Shown here piece by piece: positions 10,082 through 22,828 of a stretch of 64,000 nucleotides of DNA. The stretch lies in NCBI GenBank assembly GCA_020080175.1, contig JAGHQL010000011.1, positions 124,001 to 188,000 of the forward strand, read 5' to 3'. Under the pieces are notes generated by a model. The model saw only the letters and a list, made by a program, of their open reading frames with translations. It made no database searches and was not told the origin of the DNA. Position 1 is the stretch's first letter, and each line of letters begins with the position of its first letter. The DNA is from Glutinoglossum americanum. Taxonomy: Eukaryota; Ascomycota; Geoglossomycetes; Geoglossales; Geoglossaceae. The position numbers were made by a program, and so were the translations under genes.

Positions 10082-13000
10082 TTAGGTTTTATCGTGTCCT
10101 TGCGTGCTAGGAAGCTCGATTGGTGGGGCGTCTTGTTTGAAACTTGGCGGTGAGGCCTTGGCTTGGGTAGAGGTAAAGGAGGGCGAAGGAGATAGCTTGC
10201 CAGGTTGGGTGGGTGTGGCATTGTGATATTTGGGTGGATCCTCGGTGACCGTTTGATCGTCAGGCTTTGTGTTCGGGCGCATCTCGATTCCTTCAGACGT
10301 GTCGTCTGGGTGATAGTTGTTTCGAGAGAGTGAGAGCGGATCGTTCTCTCCGCGAGGGCGTTCGATTGGAGACCACCCAGCGATACTGCCTGCTACGATG
10401 CCGGCCATAGCTGTTGCTGGTCCGAATGCGGAGTTTGATCTCGATCGGGTTCGGCGTCTGCTGCGGGATTCAGGTGTGGTCGGCCCAGAGGATCCGACTT
10501 CGCTGAGTCCCGTCTCTTCGGATGGCATATGGGCTCGGTTGAAAGAGCTGCTCCTCGATCTGGAACCATTCCTTGAGCCGGGGATTATTTCGCGTGGGTG
10601 TTGCAACTTGAATTTGACAGCGTTGAGGCGACCTCTACGCACTTTCTTGAGAAATGCCAGCTCTTCACGAATCTCAACGAGTGCCGGGTTCCACTCAAAC
10701 CTCGGCTCATCATCTGACACAACAACATCGGGCGTCTCCCTGTGCTGCCAACGGTGAGGTATGAGCTTTCGGATTAACTCATCGGGAATGAGGCGTATAA
10801 TGACAGCGATAGGAAGCGATAGTGCGCCAAGGATGATTGAATATGCCCATTGAGCACCATTGAGCCGCCTGACAGAGAATGCTCGCCCCCCGATGAAAAT
10901 GATCATGACTTGGCCACCAATCATGATCAAGTTGATACCGATGAAGAAAGGGTTGCGATGCACCCCCTCGAATATGTCGAAACCGTTATCCAGACGGCGA
11001 TTACTAGGGGAGTGAGCTGTGATGTCTCTAACCTAAGGGAAAGGAAACGTACTTGTATTGGTTGAAAATTTGCATCCACACGAAAGTATTAAAGACGAGA
11101 GTCTTCAGCTGGGCTTTCTCTCTTTCAGATTGGTAGGAGAGAATCGATTCACCACCAAAGTTGAGAATAAAGGTAACGACAAGCTGATAGATTGCCTGTC
11201 CAATAATCATCTTCCACATGGTAAGAGTGATCAGAGGTGCGGACTTTCGATCGGGTTTTCGGTTTAAGATACTACGGGTGGGAGCGTCTGTTGCCAATGC
11301 AAGGGCAGCAAAGGTGTCCATGATAAGATTCACCCATAGCAGTTGCACAGCTGTAAGGACAGACTGCTCCTCGCTACTTGCGACAGCAGACACAAAAGTG
11401 AGCACTACGGCGGTGATGTTGACAGTAATTTGAAACTATGTCACGGTTAGCAGGAAACTCCTAATCGTAGTCTAGTTGCCACATACTTGCAAGAATTTCT
11501 TTACCGCGTCATTTACAGCTCTACCCCACATAATAGCCTTGACTATGGATGTAAAGTTGTCATCCATCAATATTATCGCCGACGCTTCTTTTGCGACTTC
11601 GGTCCCAGCGACACCCATGGAAAACCCGACATCAGCTGTCTTTAATGCCGGCGCGTCGTTTGTGCCGTCCCCAGTTACCGCAACAGTCTCTCCTAGCTCT
11701 TTGAGCCTCTTTACCAAAATGCGTTTATCTTCTGGACTGGACCGTGCGAGCACTTGTAGACGAGGAATGGCATGGTCCATTTCCGTTCTGCTAAGCTTCC
11801 TGAACTTCGGTCCTTCCATCACAAGACCCCCGGCCGTATATATTCCACATTCTTCGGCAATTGCACGAGCAGTCATGATATTGTCACCGGTAACCATACG
11901 AACTTTAACGCCGGCCTTTTGACAATCAAGCACCGCCTCTTTCACACCTTCTCGGAGAGGGTCTTGAATACCCACAATTCCAAGAAATACCATTTCGCCA
12001 AATACCGAGTCAAACTTCGCTTGTGTAGGGTCTTCTTCGATCACATGAGCGCCTTTTGGGGGCCATTGTTCGAAATCCCGATATAGGAGAGCAATTGTTC
12101 GAAGAGACCTCGAGGCGTAGGTGGATATAATTTGGCTCAAGGCATCGTAATTGTCGTTTGTTAATCCCGTTTCGAATATGTCCTCCCTGGGGTCTCGAAT
12201 AATCTTGTCGCACCTTTCCAAGAGGATCTCTGATGCTCCTTTGACGTACATTCTAAACCGTCCGTCGCCCAGTTTCACTACTGAAGCCATGCATTTGCGC
12301 GCGGAATCGAACGGAACCACTTGCACGACAACGGCGTTGGCGTGCTCCTCTTGGACCGGGCCCATTCCTAGATAATCGCGAGCGAAAGTTAGAAGCGCAG
12401 TTTCTGTTCTTGATCCAATGAAGATCTGGCGGCCATCCTGCTCCCCTTCAAAAGCGGTAGAATTGATTGCTATTGATTGCATTAAGAGTTTTTTGACGTT
12501 CTCGGATAGAACCGAGAGAAATTCTTTGATCGAATGATCATCCTCCTCTTTCCCTTCGGCCAGAGGCGAAACTCCCCTATCACCAAATCGCGTTACTGTC
12601 CCCACGGACCCGGCTACTACCGTCATTTTGTTCTGTGTCAAAGTCCCTGTCTTGTCGGAACATACAGTGGTTGCGTTTCCCATGGTCTCACAGGCCCGCA
12701 GGTGCCTGACCAAATTGTTGTCCTTTAACATCCTCGTCGTAGCAAACGCTAGTGCAAGGGTGACTGCAAGAGGAAGGCCTTCCGGTACTGCAACCACAAC
12801 AACGGTTATAGCAACAATAAGAATCTGTAGGAAGTTCTGACCTTTCACAGACGCAGAGGCAGTACTTCCACGAAGCTGGACTAAGAACTTGATGAAAACC
12901 ACTATGAATAGGAGTAGTGCCGCAGCACCACCAAGCTTCGCGATGTATTCTGCTAGGACGTTGAGCTTCTTTTGAAGCGGGGTGACTTCCGTGTCCTCAT

Positions 13001-14390
13001 TGAGAGCCATCATTGTTTTCCCGTAGCTGGATTTCACGCCGACGGCGGTAACCAGGAAAGTGCCGGTGCCCTGGCTCACCTTGCTACCGGAAATAATGAA
13101 TGGGTCGAGTTTCCGGACATCTTCGCGATTCTCGATGGCCCTGAAAACCTCCTCGGCACCTTTCTTTCTCAGGAGGTCTGATTCACCAGTTGCGGAGGAC
13201 TCATCACATTTGACATTATGCCCGCCGATGAATATGCCATCTACTGGTACGAGATCTCCAGGCTCAAGGATCATAACGTCGCCCACGAGTATACTGTAAA
13301 CCGAGATCTCCCGAGGTTTTCCAGACCGTATCACCTTGACAACACGATCATCTTTTTTCTTGTTCAACTTCACAAACTGCCTCTCTTTCTGCCAGTCATT
13401 AGCTGCCCCCACGACAACAACAATGATGACGGCAGCCATGATAGCAACTCCTTCGACCCACTCAATCCGTGCTTGTCCATTCGGGTGAGGTTGTCCGAAT
13501 GCCTGATAGAGACCCAGCGCGAGGGAGATAACTGCAGCGATTGTAAGAAGGATTAAGACATTATCGTTGTAGGCTATCCAAGCCAGCTCAAGTATGTTTT
13601 TGGTTTTCTTCTCGGGTAAGCGATTTTCTGTAAAAGCCTCTTTCCGGTCGGCATAAGACTCGATGGGATGGCGCCCCAATAGTGAAGTGCCAGTTTGCGT
13701 GCTGGACCTAATAATACCAAGGTTTTCCGTCTTCTGGAGACTAGAGTCATTGAAGGGCGTAGCTTTAGCCTCCTCGAAAGTGACATAGCCCTCCAACACA
13801 GTCTCGTCAAGGCTTAATCCACTGCTAATATTTGTCCGCAATCCCTTCTCTAGGCCTTTCAGGCCACCAACGGCATAAAAAGCAGCCAGACTCTTCGGGT
13901 TGAACAGTTTCATCATCTGTCCCGGTACAAAAGCAAACTTATTGTTCTCAACACTAAAATCACCTTCGGTTCCGGGATCGGGTTGTAGCGCATCCTCGTC
14001 GGTTAAAATTGCTTCTACACCGCCATCACCATCTATACGGCGATGGCGATCATTGTGCGGAGATGCTGATGGACCTGACAAATATGTATCCCCCCCATAA
14101 GATGAGGCGGAGCGACTTCCATCTTCCCAGTCTAGTGAGTTACCCGCTGAGCGCTTCCCAGGAACAGAGAGAAATGTATTTGAACGATCATTTCCCCTTG
14201 ATGTCGGTGATGACACATTGTGCGGTGAAGTTGGCCTGCTATCAGACGATGGGGCAGCTCTGGGTTCAACTGGAGAGACGCTTGAGGGTCGAATCGCGGG
14301 TTCGGACACCGCGGCGACGGCAGCAGCAGCTTGGTCATCCTGTGAAGAGCGACTTGTGTTAGGAACAAGCTGAAGGGGAAGAGATTTCAT
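10082..14390 (-). CDS. PMC1: P-type calcium-transporting ATPase (PMCA / vacuolar Pmc1 type)
   Basis: Three exons (minus): 14390-11487, 11435-11053, 11003-10082; 1402 aa. It pumps Ca2+ out of the cytosol, in fungi mainly into the vacuole. Seen: a Ser/Pro-rich N-terminus; the fungal PMCA entry motif FVPGQMMKLFNPKSL; the actuator TGES; the PEGLP helix; the phosphorylated Asp in CSDKTGTLTQ at about residue 579; the hinge TGDGTNDAP with its first Asp at about 908; then the C-terminal helices with NLIMDTFAALALATD, split by introns. Both intron joins are supported, reading FLQ/FQITVNIT and NQYN/NRRLDNGFDIF. After the last helix comes a ~230-aa tail with a basic stretch (KKVRRGRLNAVKFKL) that could be a calmodulin-binding site, followed by a disordered Ser/Arg- and Pro-rich end. 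A CT-rich sequence upstream of the start on the coding strand is probably 5' UTR/promoter. Confidence 0.93.
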
Positions 14391-17068
14391 TTCTGACTAA
14401 ACTGACAGCGGATGTATCAATTGTTATGGTAGGAGCCCTTTCTCTTCGAGTAGGAATCGGATGGCCAGAGTCGGTCTCTGCCATTCCCGCAAGGCTGCTC
14501 CGTTATGGCTAGGCAGAACCGAGCCGTATGTTGTGATGTCGTCCTCCTCTTAACGGGGTCGCCTAGTGGACGGCAAGGCGCGCTTATTTGCCACTGGCGG
14601 GCAATTGTGCGTGCGTGTGCCGCAGCAGTTTGAAGCTGAGATGGGCCTTGTAGTCTACCATCAAAGAGGCTGAGTTCGGGGGGCGACTATGGTCGGCCTT
14701 TATGCGCTACGGGCGATTGGATATTAAGCAAGTGGATAGGGTAAGTCCGGCTTGCGGTACCCGTCGCGAAAAAACTATATGAATAGAAAGGAAAAATTAA
14801 ATGTTAGCCGCCTTGAAATGAAAGAAACGATCCTGCTGCCCGCCAGGAATGGGAATGAACGTCGACGAGCGATAATAGAGAGGCGGTAAGATGAAGAAAG
14901 CGTGAGGGAAAGATGGGTGGAGGTTGTAGGTTGGGGTGAGTTGAAGGTTGAAGGTTGGAGGAATCGAGGCGAGGAACAAACGGGAAACTTTTCTGCCCCT
15001 TGCAACAAACCAAACCAAACAACAACAGGCACTAGGTGACGATGACAACAGCAACGATGATGGCAAGGGAACATTCAGTCAATCCTGCGATGTGCGATGA
15101 CTGAACCGCCGGTAGATCGTCCAGCATCGCTCTGGGCATGCGCGCGCAGCCACAGTGGAGCATCTCGTACCTCTGATAAAGTTCCTCGGGGTGTGGGGGC
15201 GGAAATCGAGGCCAGCCAAAGCCCAAGTTTGAGGTTTTGTTATCCTGTTGTATTGTGGCTGAGATGGTGAAGCACATGCATACTATGTACAATAGATTGC
15301 GTTGGGTAGACGGCAAAGGGTTACGTTACGTAGTAATGCTACTACACGCAAGCTCTTTCACCAATATTTCAGTTGATTGCGGCAAACTGGGTGAAGATCT
15401 CGTCGTGGGTGAGACAAGCCCGAGCAGCCAAAGGCAGCCAAAAGCAGCCCGGATTCTCGCTACATCTTGCACTGCCCCGTTGTGCCAAGATTAGCTACGA
15501 GGGTACTATGTATGCACACCGTGCTCGCTACGGCTACAAATCCTGTATTATATAGTAAAGGAGGGTGACGCTCTGACACGGCCGGCTGCCAACATCCCCC
15601 ATTTGCCCAACGTTTGATGCGCGCTTTATCTTCGCAGCAGCATGCAGCCGCCCCAGTATCCTGGCTCCATCCTTCCTCTTCCTGTTCCTCCCAAGCAGAC
15701 CAGCGACTCGCTCGAGGTGGCAGATAGATGCTGGGCGCAGCACGAGAGACAAGTGATACTGCGTACTACTCGCCTTCTTATGGATGCTCGGCACCGGAGC
15801 GGACGGAGGATGTGGATGCCCGACAGACACTATCCAGTGGCGTGTATTTCGCCCAGGTCTTGGTCGTGTCTTGGGACTCTTGGTCATGTCTCATTCCAAT
15901 CTTGCGTTTGCTTGCTCGTACGCGTCTGGCCTGGCGCCGGCCGAAAAACTATCTCAAATCCTTGAAAGGCAGAGCAGAGTAAAGTGGTTTTGTACTCTAC
16001 CCCATACGTAGGCCAACGCACAGCACAGCCTTCCTTTGATTGAGTGTTCGGATAGCAGAACTTTATTCGACAGTCGCTCGGGATTTCAATTATCCCCACT
16101 AGATGGGCTATAGCTAGCGTGTTACGTGGTAGGACGATCAATATAGTCTCGAGATCGTTGTTCCGAGGCTCCGTCATCATGGGTACCTGTCGGCATGCGC
16201 TTCTACCGTAGCGTTTCCCCAGGATTTGTTGACTGGACTTCGACATGCTGTTATGCTGTTGTGTTATCTGTATTAGAAAGTCCCTAGCCTTCTATAAACT
16301 CTCGCAGGCCATCGAACCATCACAGTCATGCTTAGGAAGCCCGGCCTGAGAGCACCGTTTTGGGGTTTTCCACTGTAGCTGGGAAGTTCAACTACGCAGT
16401 TGACAATAAGGTCATAGACACTTCAGTGGCAATAGAGGGAAAGTTCCACATGTATTAGGTGTGTGTCTGGGCTTGAGTGCAACATCAAAGTAAGTTGTAG
16501 GTCTCAAGGCATACCTAGAGCGGCTCTTCAGGGGTGCATATGTGCCTCAGGCACTGGGCACGGATGCCGAGTGGTGGCACATGAACAACAGGCAAGTACT
16601 CCGCCTCAAGCAACAGTGTGGCTGAGGCAATCATCAGATGGAAATGTTATGATAATCGTTAATCAGCTCTCCTAGCTACCGTATTTGGCAAATCGAAATC
16701 CGTAAGTGGCAAAATGCACTCCTAAGCTGACGACTGCTCCCCCTATTCGGGTATTGGTTCTTCTGAGTGATCGATGACGCAAACGGCACGTTTCTAGTGG
16801 TGCATTGCAGTGGTGAAATCTGCCTGAAGCCATTGCCGCGTCTGGAAACGGAAATTGCAACCAGGGTTCAAATGGCTGATATAGAGACCTATTAAAGAAT
16901 GGGCATGTAGACCGCCAGTTTATTCGGGATCAGTCGGGAGAAAGCGACGATGAACGACATCTCTACTCCAGACGCAACTAGCGCCCAAGCGAATTTATTG
17001 CACATGGTGTGTTTAATAGTCTGAGCAGGTCTATCATACAACCGTCATAATAAGGGATAGTTAGAGGA
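14391..17068. other. 2.7-kb interval without a supported gene
   Basis: The first ~700 bp are the upstream region of the Ca2+-ATPase gene, with CT-rich tracts on its coding strand. From 15000 to 17000 many overlapping short frames occur on both strands, but I find no family motif and no phase-consistent exon set. A small species-specific gene cannot be excluded. Confidence 0.4.
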
Positions 17069-20000
17069 CTACCACCCATAGAGCGCACTGATCTCCGGGA
17101 AGGGCTTGACATGCCAAATGGCAAGAGTCTCACCGTTACCAGCCCTCCTCTTTTCCTCACTGGATTTTCCACCCTTCATCTCATTCGCTTTTATGGTTGC
17201 CCGGCTCGATTTAGCCAATGCTGAGACAAGTTCGGGTAATCGCTTGGATTCTATAAAGCAGCCTAATAAATCTGAACCGTCGGCCGCTAATAGTGTTGAA
17301 AGTTCCAAGCATCGCAGTAATATCTCACGTTTAGCAGTACATCCCGTATAATGCAGGACACTGTTATATGCTAGTATCACTTCCGGGAGGTACATGTTCC
17401 GGATCTCATTGAACTCGATTTTTTCCTCACCTGTAGCGAGAAATAGATAGTTAGCATTTATCTTCTGGCACGGGCTAATACGATAGAAAAGCATACCCGT
17501 TGAATGGCAGACCAGCCATTCGTCTAACAGTAGGCTCACTGCTGCTACGACATCGTGGCAAGCTTGCTGTAACTTTTCCTTTCGTTTAGCTCGATCTCTG
17601 AAACCGCGACCTTATGTTAGAGTCCGGAAACAAGATCAAATATACCTGGGGAAGGACTACTGACTGTATCTTTTCCTCTACAACTAGTCTCCATATCTCC
17701 AGGGTGTCCAATGCAGCCACCAGCTTCTCTAATTCAACGTAGCTCTTTGCCTGCTTGCTAAGGACCTCGTGCATCTTACGGGTCTGCTGGGGTGATAAGG
17801 GAGTCCTGTGCCGATCGCTGGCCGCTCTGGGTACGCCGGTATTTGTTGCAATGTCCACTTCATCGTCACTTTCCTCAGCATCCACGCTAATGTCAACCTT
17901 TTTGCCTATGATATGCTCGGTCTTCTCGAGGGAAATCCGAGAGCTGGGTATTCTTCTGAGAAGCTCTCGCGCTGCTGCCAGACGTCCGCGTCCTTGATTT
18001 CTGTGAGCGATCAAACCGCGAATCTAGAGAAGCTAAGAATCCACTTACGTAGGAACCGTTTGTAAAGCCTCGTTCCGGTGTGGAACGTTTCATACCACAT
18101 GCCCTCGACGGCCAAAAACCACTCAAGGCTGCTGATCAGCATATCCTCCACTTGGCTAAGGTCGTCGGTGATGAAGTCTAGCTTGATCTGTCGTCCCATC
18201 TGGTGGGGGTCATCACTAGCTTCAAGGATAACTATCTGTTCAGGTATTGCCTTATCATTTTCTGGTTGTTTTCCCTTCTCTGTATCCGTATCGTCTTCCT
18301 CGCGGGCCAGATCTGTCAACAGCAAGCCCATCTGCGTCTTCACAACCTCTCCAACGTCGATATTGAGCCCCTGCATCAGCTTTACCATTCTTCCTCGTTC
18401 AGAATGTTCCGTCACACCGAGCATTATCCTTCCTAGAGTAAGCTCCGATCTCAACTTGGAGAGTCGTGAAGCGTAGAGCGGGACCAAATCCAGTTTATCT
18501 GTCGAACTAAGGAATTGGATATACGCAACAATAACGTTTTCTGCTGCGACTAATTCAGGTGACTCTGAAATTTTGAGGCCCAGCTGTTGGAAAATGAGGA
18601 GAGCGTGTACCACGACACGCAATGCGTCGATGTCATCGCAATCAATGTATTCTTGTAATGATACACCTGATGGTAATTGTTTGGGGAGGACCGTGTCTTT
18701 TAAGAGTGGAATAATCTTGGACCGCTGACCGTCGTTGGCGAACTTCGAAATCGCAATGCCTTGTTGATAAGCGAATTCAGGAAACCTTTGAGAAATGAAA
18801 CTGCCCTGGATTTTCTTCAGAGGTTGCTTGGCCTCCTGTTTGGAAATGGGGTGAGTGTTCAGAGAGTCGATAAGGCGGTGACTAACATGTTGAGGTTCTC
18901 CATGGAATTGCACCGAGTCAAAAAGACCAAACTTGCGATTCAAGGCTGAGGGGACCCTATCCGGATAATTCGACATGAGGTATTTATCGAACTGGCTGAG
19001 GACAAGAGAGTTGTAATGAGCAAACAGCAAGTCGTCCCAAGTGCGGCAAACCTTCTGCACGCTCGGGAGGTCCCCGGAAAGTATGCCATACACTGCCCGT
19101 TCGTAGTCATCGACACCTCCTCTCCTCGCGAGGGCAAAGCACATTCTTCGCCACAAGGCCCTCGACCTATTGCCTGAAATTTTGGCCCCCGGTGTGTCTT
19201 CTGGCTCGTCTAAATTTTCTGAGTCTGGCTGCATCGCTTCGCCCATCTTCTCGTCGATAAATTTGTCCCACGCCGGCTGGCCGCCACGCATGCTAACGGA
19301 CCTCCATCCCTCAACTCGCTCTCTGCACCATTCCCTCACTTGACCCCAGCTTTTGCCGCGACGCAGCATTTCCCAACATGCTAGCCAGATCGCTCTTTCA
19401 AAATATTCGTCTTGGCTCTCAAGGACCTTGGATTGTCGGGTAGCAGCATCTGGATCTAACTGGGTAACCAATTGCTGATTTTTGCTCGAATTTAGATGGG
19501 CTTTAGCGATGCCTGGAGAACTCGGATCGAGTACTTGCGGTAAAGAGCGTAATCGCTTTTGGGCCTTGACAGCCTCCTTTGTGTATAACCAGCCATGTGC
19601 CCACAGGCCTTTACCCCTCTCTGCGCCCTCTTCCAGCTGCTTAACTATGATCTCAATATCACCTCCTGAACTCTCTGCGTTTCTCTTTAGCCATGAAAGT
19701 ACTGCCTGTCTCTCTTTGGCGAGGCCGTCTTCGACTAAGAACTTTTCCCAAATCTTTTCCTCAGAAGTATATCGAGTGATCTCACCAATCGACTGGGTCT
19801 TTTCATGCCCCTCCTTTTCCTTATTCTGGCCCGGTTTTACATACTCAAGATTGAGCATTAGAGCGAGCAGATCCCACGTCTGCGCTTCCTGTTCCCAACG
19901 CTTGAGGTCTTCTATAGCCATAGTGGATTCGGAGGCATTGCCTAGGCCGGGTTCATCCCCATCCTCTTCAAAGTCAGGGTCTTCCAACATCTCATCATTG

Positions 20001-20772
20001 ATCACCTGCACCCGCCGACGCCAACGCTCACTGAGCAACTTCTGGCGTTTCGGAGCATGCTCCTTCCTCAGCCGCTTTACCGTATTCTCGGCTATCGTTT
20101 GGTAGCTTCGCACTAGCTTAAAAGCATTCTCATAAAGTGTCCCTGGACCATGCTCCCTCCGGGGATACAGTCTGTCAAGACACTCCGCGAAGTCTTCTAC
20201 TTCCCTTCCTACCAGATTCATCGAAGAAGGAAGGAACTGTGATGACCCCCAAGAGAGACCAAGAGCGGTGGCCATTTTTGAGTCTTGCAATGCCTCAACG
20301 AATATTAGCCTCAGCAGTGGTCTGGATAGGGTGGGCGTGCGGAGCAATTCGACCAGAATCAGCCAAATAGATAACACAAGGCTACCCACCTTTGGCTCCC
20401 AAGAACTCTTTGGGCTGCTCGACCTTGAAACTCATCGCTTCTGCACCATCGTCTTGGGATTCTTCAGAATGATCCTCCTAAAACATAGCAGTCGTTAAAA
20501 TGTATCCCTTTTATTTTATCTTGGACAGAACACGTATCTAGGCTCGGGTATAAGTACAACGGAAGGACTTACGCCTGCAAAATCCCAGCTATCTTCTCGA
20601 GTACTCTTTGAGGTACAACACGTCAGCAAAAAAGATTTCTCACTGAGGCTCTGTTGTGAGTGGCGGAGCAGCCCTATCACGACGATGCTAACCAGCATCC
20701 ACATACCTGTCTAGGAAATGTTCTAGAGCCTTCAGCTAAGAAAGTTGAAGCATGGTGAGTGAGGGGAGCCAT
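17069..20772 (-). CDS. NUP84: Nuclear pore protein Nup84/Nup107, 7 exons
   Basis: Exons (minus): 20772-20707, 20605-20573, 20477-20390, 20283-18049, 17992-17665, 17597-17497, 17430-17069. They sum to 1070 codons plus stop, with all phases matching. The product is the Nup107/Nup84 scaffold subunit of the Y-complex in the nuclear pore outer ring. Seen: an acidic N-terminus starting MAPLTHHASTF; a helical body with LKRWEQEAQTWDLL; GRLAAARELLRRIPSSRIS; and a C-terminal VRNLYIPEL-type motif read here as IRNMYLPEVILAYNS, then the ending ETLAIWHVKPF. The first three exons are short and were found by phase and homology to the family layout. The donor of exon 5 (GTCAGT) is weak but is the one that keeps the frame. 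The long middle exon is certain, the small exons likely. Confidence 0.88.
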
Positions 20773-21240
20773 AGTGAGAAAACACACTGGAGTATCCGAA
20801 TGGGAAAACCCAACCAGTCTGTTGCTTCTCTTCACGTATCGCGCGAATTTAGTCACGTGTTAGCATAATGCATGTATTTAAGCGCGGCTCTCTCCTCCGA
20901 CTTCTTTTCTCTAACAATGTCTTAAGAGGCACTAATTAGAGTCTCGGATCAAACCTCTATAATAGAGTACCCATCAATGTTTGTTCAAATCCCTTGAGGG
21001 TTTCTTTGCGTGCTCACGGTAGCCTCAGATGGAGCTCAACTCCCATTTTTACTTTGCCTTACCTCTTCGGAGGCATGAGGGTTATGTCAGGAAATGGGGT
21101 GTTACATCTCTCATGTTTGTTGTTTGCCTAGATGGAATACATAGAGCGATAGTGTACGTAGCAATTGCTATTTTATGTCCACTTATTCGTGTCATGCTTG
21201 ATCAAGAAAACCCAATCCGTCTATAGGGGTTACCACAGCA
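20773..21240. other. Intergenic region between NUP84 and CMC4
   Basis: Upstream of NUP84 and downstream of CMC4, both on the minus strand. A 65-codon plus-strand frame at 21029-21226 has no recognisable motif and I do not call it. Confidence 0.4.
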
Positions 21241-21718
21241 TTAGCCAGAAAGCTCCTGAGTTCTTTGCCGCAGCTTCAATCGCAGCAAGCTAGCCTTTGG
21301 GCAACTTGCAGTTGAAGCATCTTCGCCATTTTGCTCGTAGAATTTGTTACAGCATTCGTACAGCGCATCTACCTGTGCTCTGCATTTTCCTTCGTCATAT
21401 AAGTTTTTAATTAGGCAGGCTTTGGAGTACTGGATGTTAGCGACGTATCATGAGCTTAATACCATATAGCTAGAAGGTGGTGGACGCTTTGCTAAAGAGC
21501 GTATACCTTGAATGGCACACTGTTCACTTGTCAACGAAGAACGGAGAATACTAAGGTTTAGAGGCGGAAAACACCTACTGCAAGAGATCGGCATGGCGGA
21601 TTTGTGGCAAGGGCATCCTTCAAGACCTAATAAAAACAAAATATCAGCAGCCACCCAATTTGTGTCCTGGGCCGTGGAATAGTTGTATGACGGAGATTTG
21701 CTAGGTGCAGCGTACCAT
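21241..21718 (-). CDS. CMC4: Cmc4-like twin CX9C protein, 4 exons including very small ones
   Basis: Too fragmented to appear as one open frame. Exons (minus): 21718-21716 (ATG only), 21626-21579 (48 nt), 21519-21507 (13 nt), 21419-21241. They total 243 nt, giving 80 aa and a stop. The spliced protein starts MVLKDALATNPPCRSLA and has Cys13-X9-Cys23 and Cys34-X9-Cys44, the twin CX9C fold imported by Mia40 into the mitochondrial intermembrane space, with extra cysteines at 18, 45 and 61 as in Cmc4. The motifs PPCxxxACAIQxCL and ALYECCNKFY are those of fungal Cmc4. All three introns are GT-AG and in phase. The ATG-only exon is the least certain part. Cmc4 is small and of poorly defined mitochondrial function. 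Confidence 0.85.
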
Positions 21719-22313
21719 TGTCGCCTCAAAGATCGGTTCAACACATTCTGTTCGATGCAAACTACGGTCATCTGCCCTTTTAATATAGTTTTTAGTGTTC
21801 ACAACAGCAGAGCACGTGACAACTCAAGACGCGTCGACCGTGAAGGACAACTAAAACAGAAAACCCGCTCCATTCACCGCATTGACAGCTGGATATCTTG
21901 GGAATCCGTCTGCGAGCGGGTTGGTCACACCGTGTTCCATCAACAGCATCGCTGCGTGTGTCAGAGCCACAGTGGGGTAAGTGCTTGCCCCCCACCAGGC
22001 GCTTTCTCTCCACTCACACAAGATCTTAGCTACCTTTCTAATCTGTGCACCACACCGCACCGCAAGTTCGCACATTCGAGCCTCACGCCGCGAGCCTCAC
22101 GCCAACTGAGTGCCTCATCGGGCTCGGTCCAACTTTTACATACGCGCGCTCTGAGGTCGGCAGCCCTCTCCTGCTCCATCCTATACTTCTTTTCACTGAC
22201 TCCTGCCGCCTTTCCACCGCAGACAACCATACACACTCAATTACGCAAAACTCACACTTGAAAGCCGCGAGCCATAAGCTCTTCAACGCTTTTAATACTC
22301 CAGCACACCTAAT
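21719..22313. other. Shared upstream region of CMC4 and SUMO genes
   Basis: A 595-bp divergent promoter interval. The SUMO side is rich in C and T, with several CTCACAC/CTCACGCC tracts, as in fungal 5' leaders. The long plus-strand frame read across it is low-complexity and unsupported. Confidence 0.5.
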
Positions 22314-22828
22314 ATGTCAGACAACGATCGGTCACCTCCGGCAAGCAAGCCTGAACAAACAACTAGTTCTGAACATCTCAACATAAAGGTCACGGACAAC
22401 AACAACGAGGTCTTTTTCAAAATCAAGCGCACGACGCAACTGAAGAAACTCATGGATGCCTTTTGCGAACGCCAGGGAAAACCCCCGTCTAGCGTGCGGT
22501 TTTTATTTGACGGCAGTAGGGTCCAGCCCACCGATAGTCCAGAAACTGTAAGTTACGTCTTCTAGCAGAACTCGAATTAAACTCTCTTCCGTTCCAACCC
22601 CAAACCCCCCATGGGCTATCGGTCGCACCATTTCACTCCTGCCTTACCGACTTGCCAGTGGTCTGGTTTTCCGCGCAAGAATGCGCTAGTTCATAAGTCA
22701 CCTCAACAATCCAAAGTCATATCTTTACTTGATTTCAGACCATGTACTAATTCTCATGTCTTCCGCAGTTGGAAATGGCGGATGGTGACACTCTTGAAGT
22801 TCACCAGGAGCAAATCGGCGGCTGCTAG
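22314..22828 (+). CDS. SMT3: Small ubiquitin-like modifier SUMO (Smt3)
   Basis: Two exons: 22314-22547 and 22769-22828; 97 aa. The 221-nt intron has a GTAAGT donor, a TACTAAT branch site and a GCAG acceptor. SUMO is conjugated to lysines of nuclear proteins by E1 (Aos1-Uba2) and Ubc9. Seen: a short disordered N-terminus; a ubiquitin fold from about residue 21 with HLNIKVTDNNNEVFFKIK; the FLFDGSRVQPTDSPET segment; then LEMADGDTLEVHQEQIGG. The precursor ends GG followed by a single Cys, so the protease has only one residue to remove before conjugation. Confidence 0.95.

Noticed and set aside
14775-15074. Several Ser/Leu/Pro-rich minus-strand frames
   Set aside because: They come from the CT-rich upstream region of the Ca2+-ATPase gene.
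15534-16246. Overlapping frames of 107-120 codons on both strands
   Set aside because: No motif, no consistent codon bias, and mutually exclusive frames.
21448-21771. 107-codon minus-strand frame across CMC4
   Set aside because: It reads through the CMC4 introns. Although it shows a PCHKSA-like piece, only the spliced frame gives the twin CX9C pattern.
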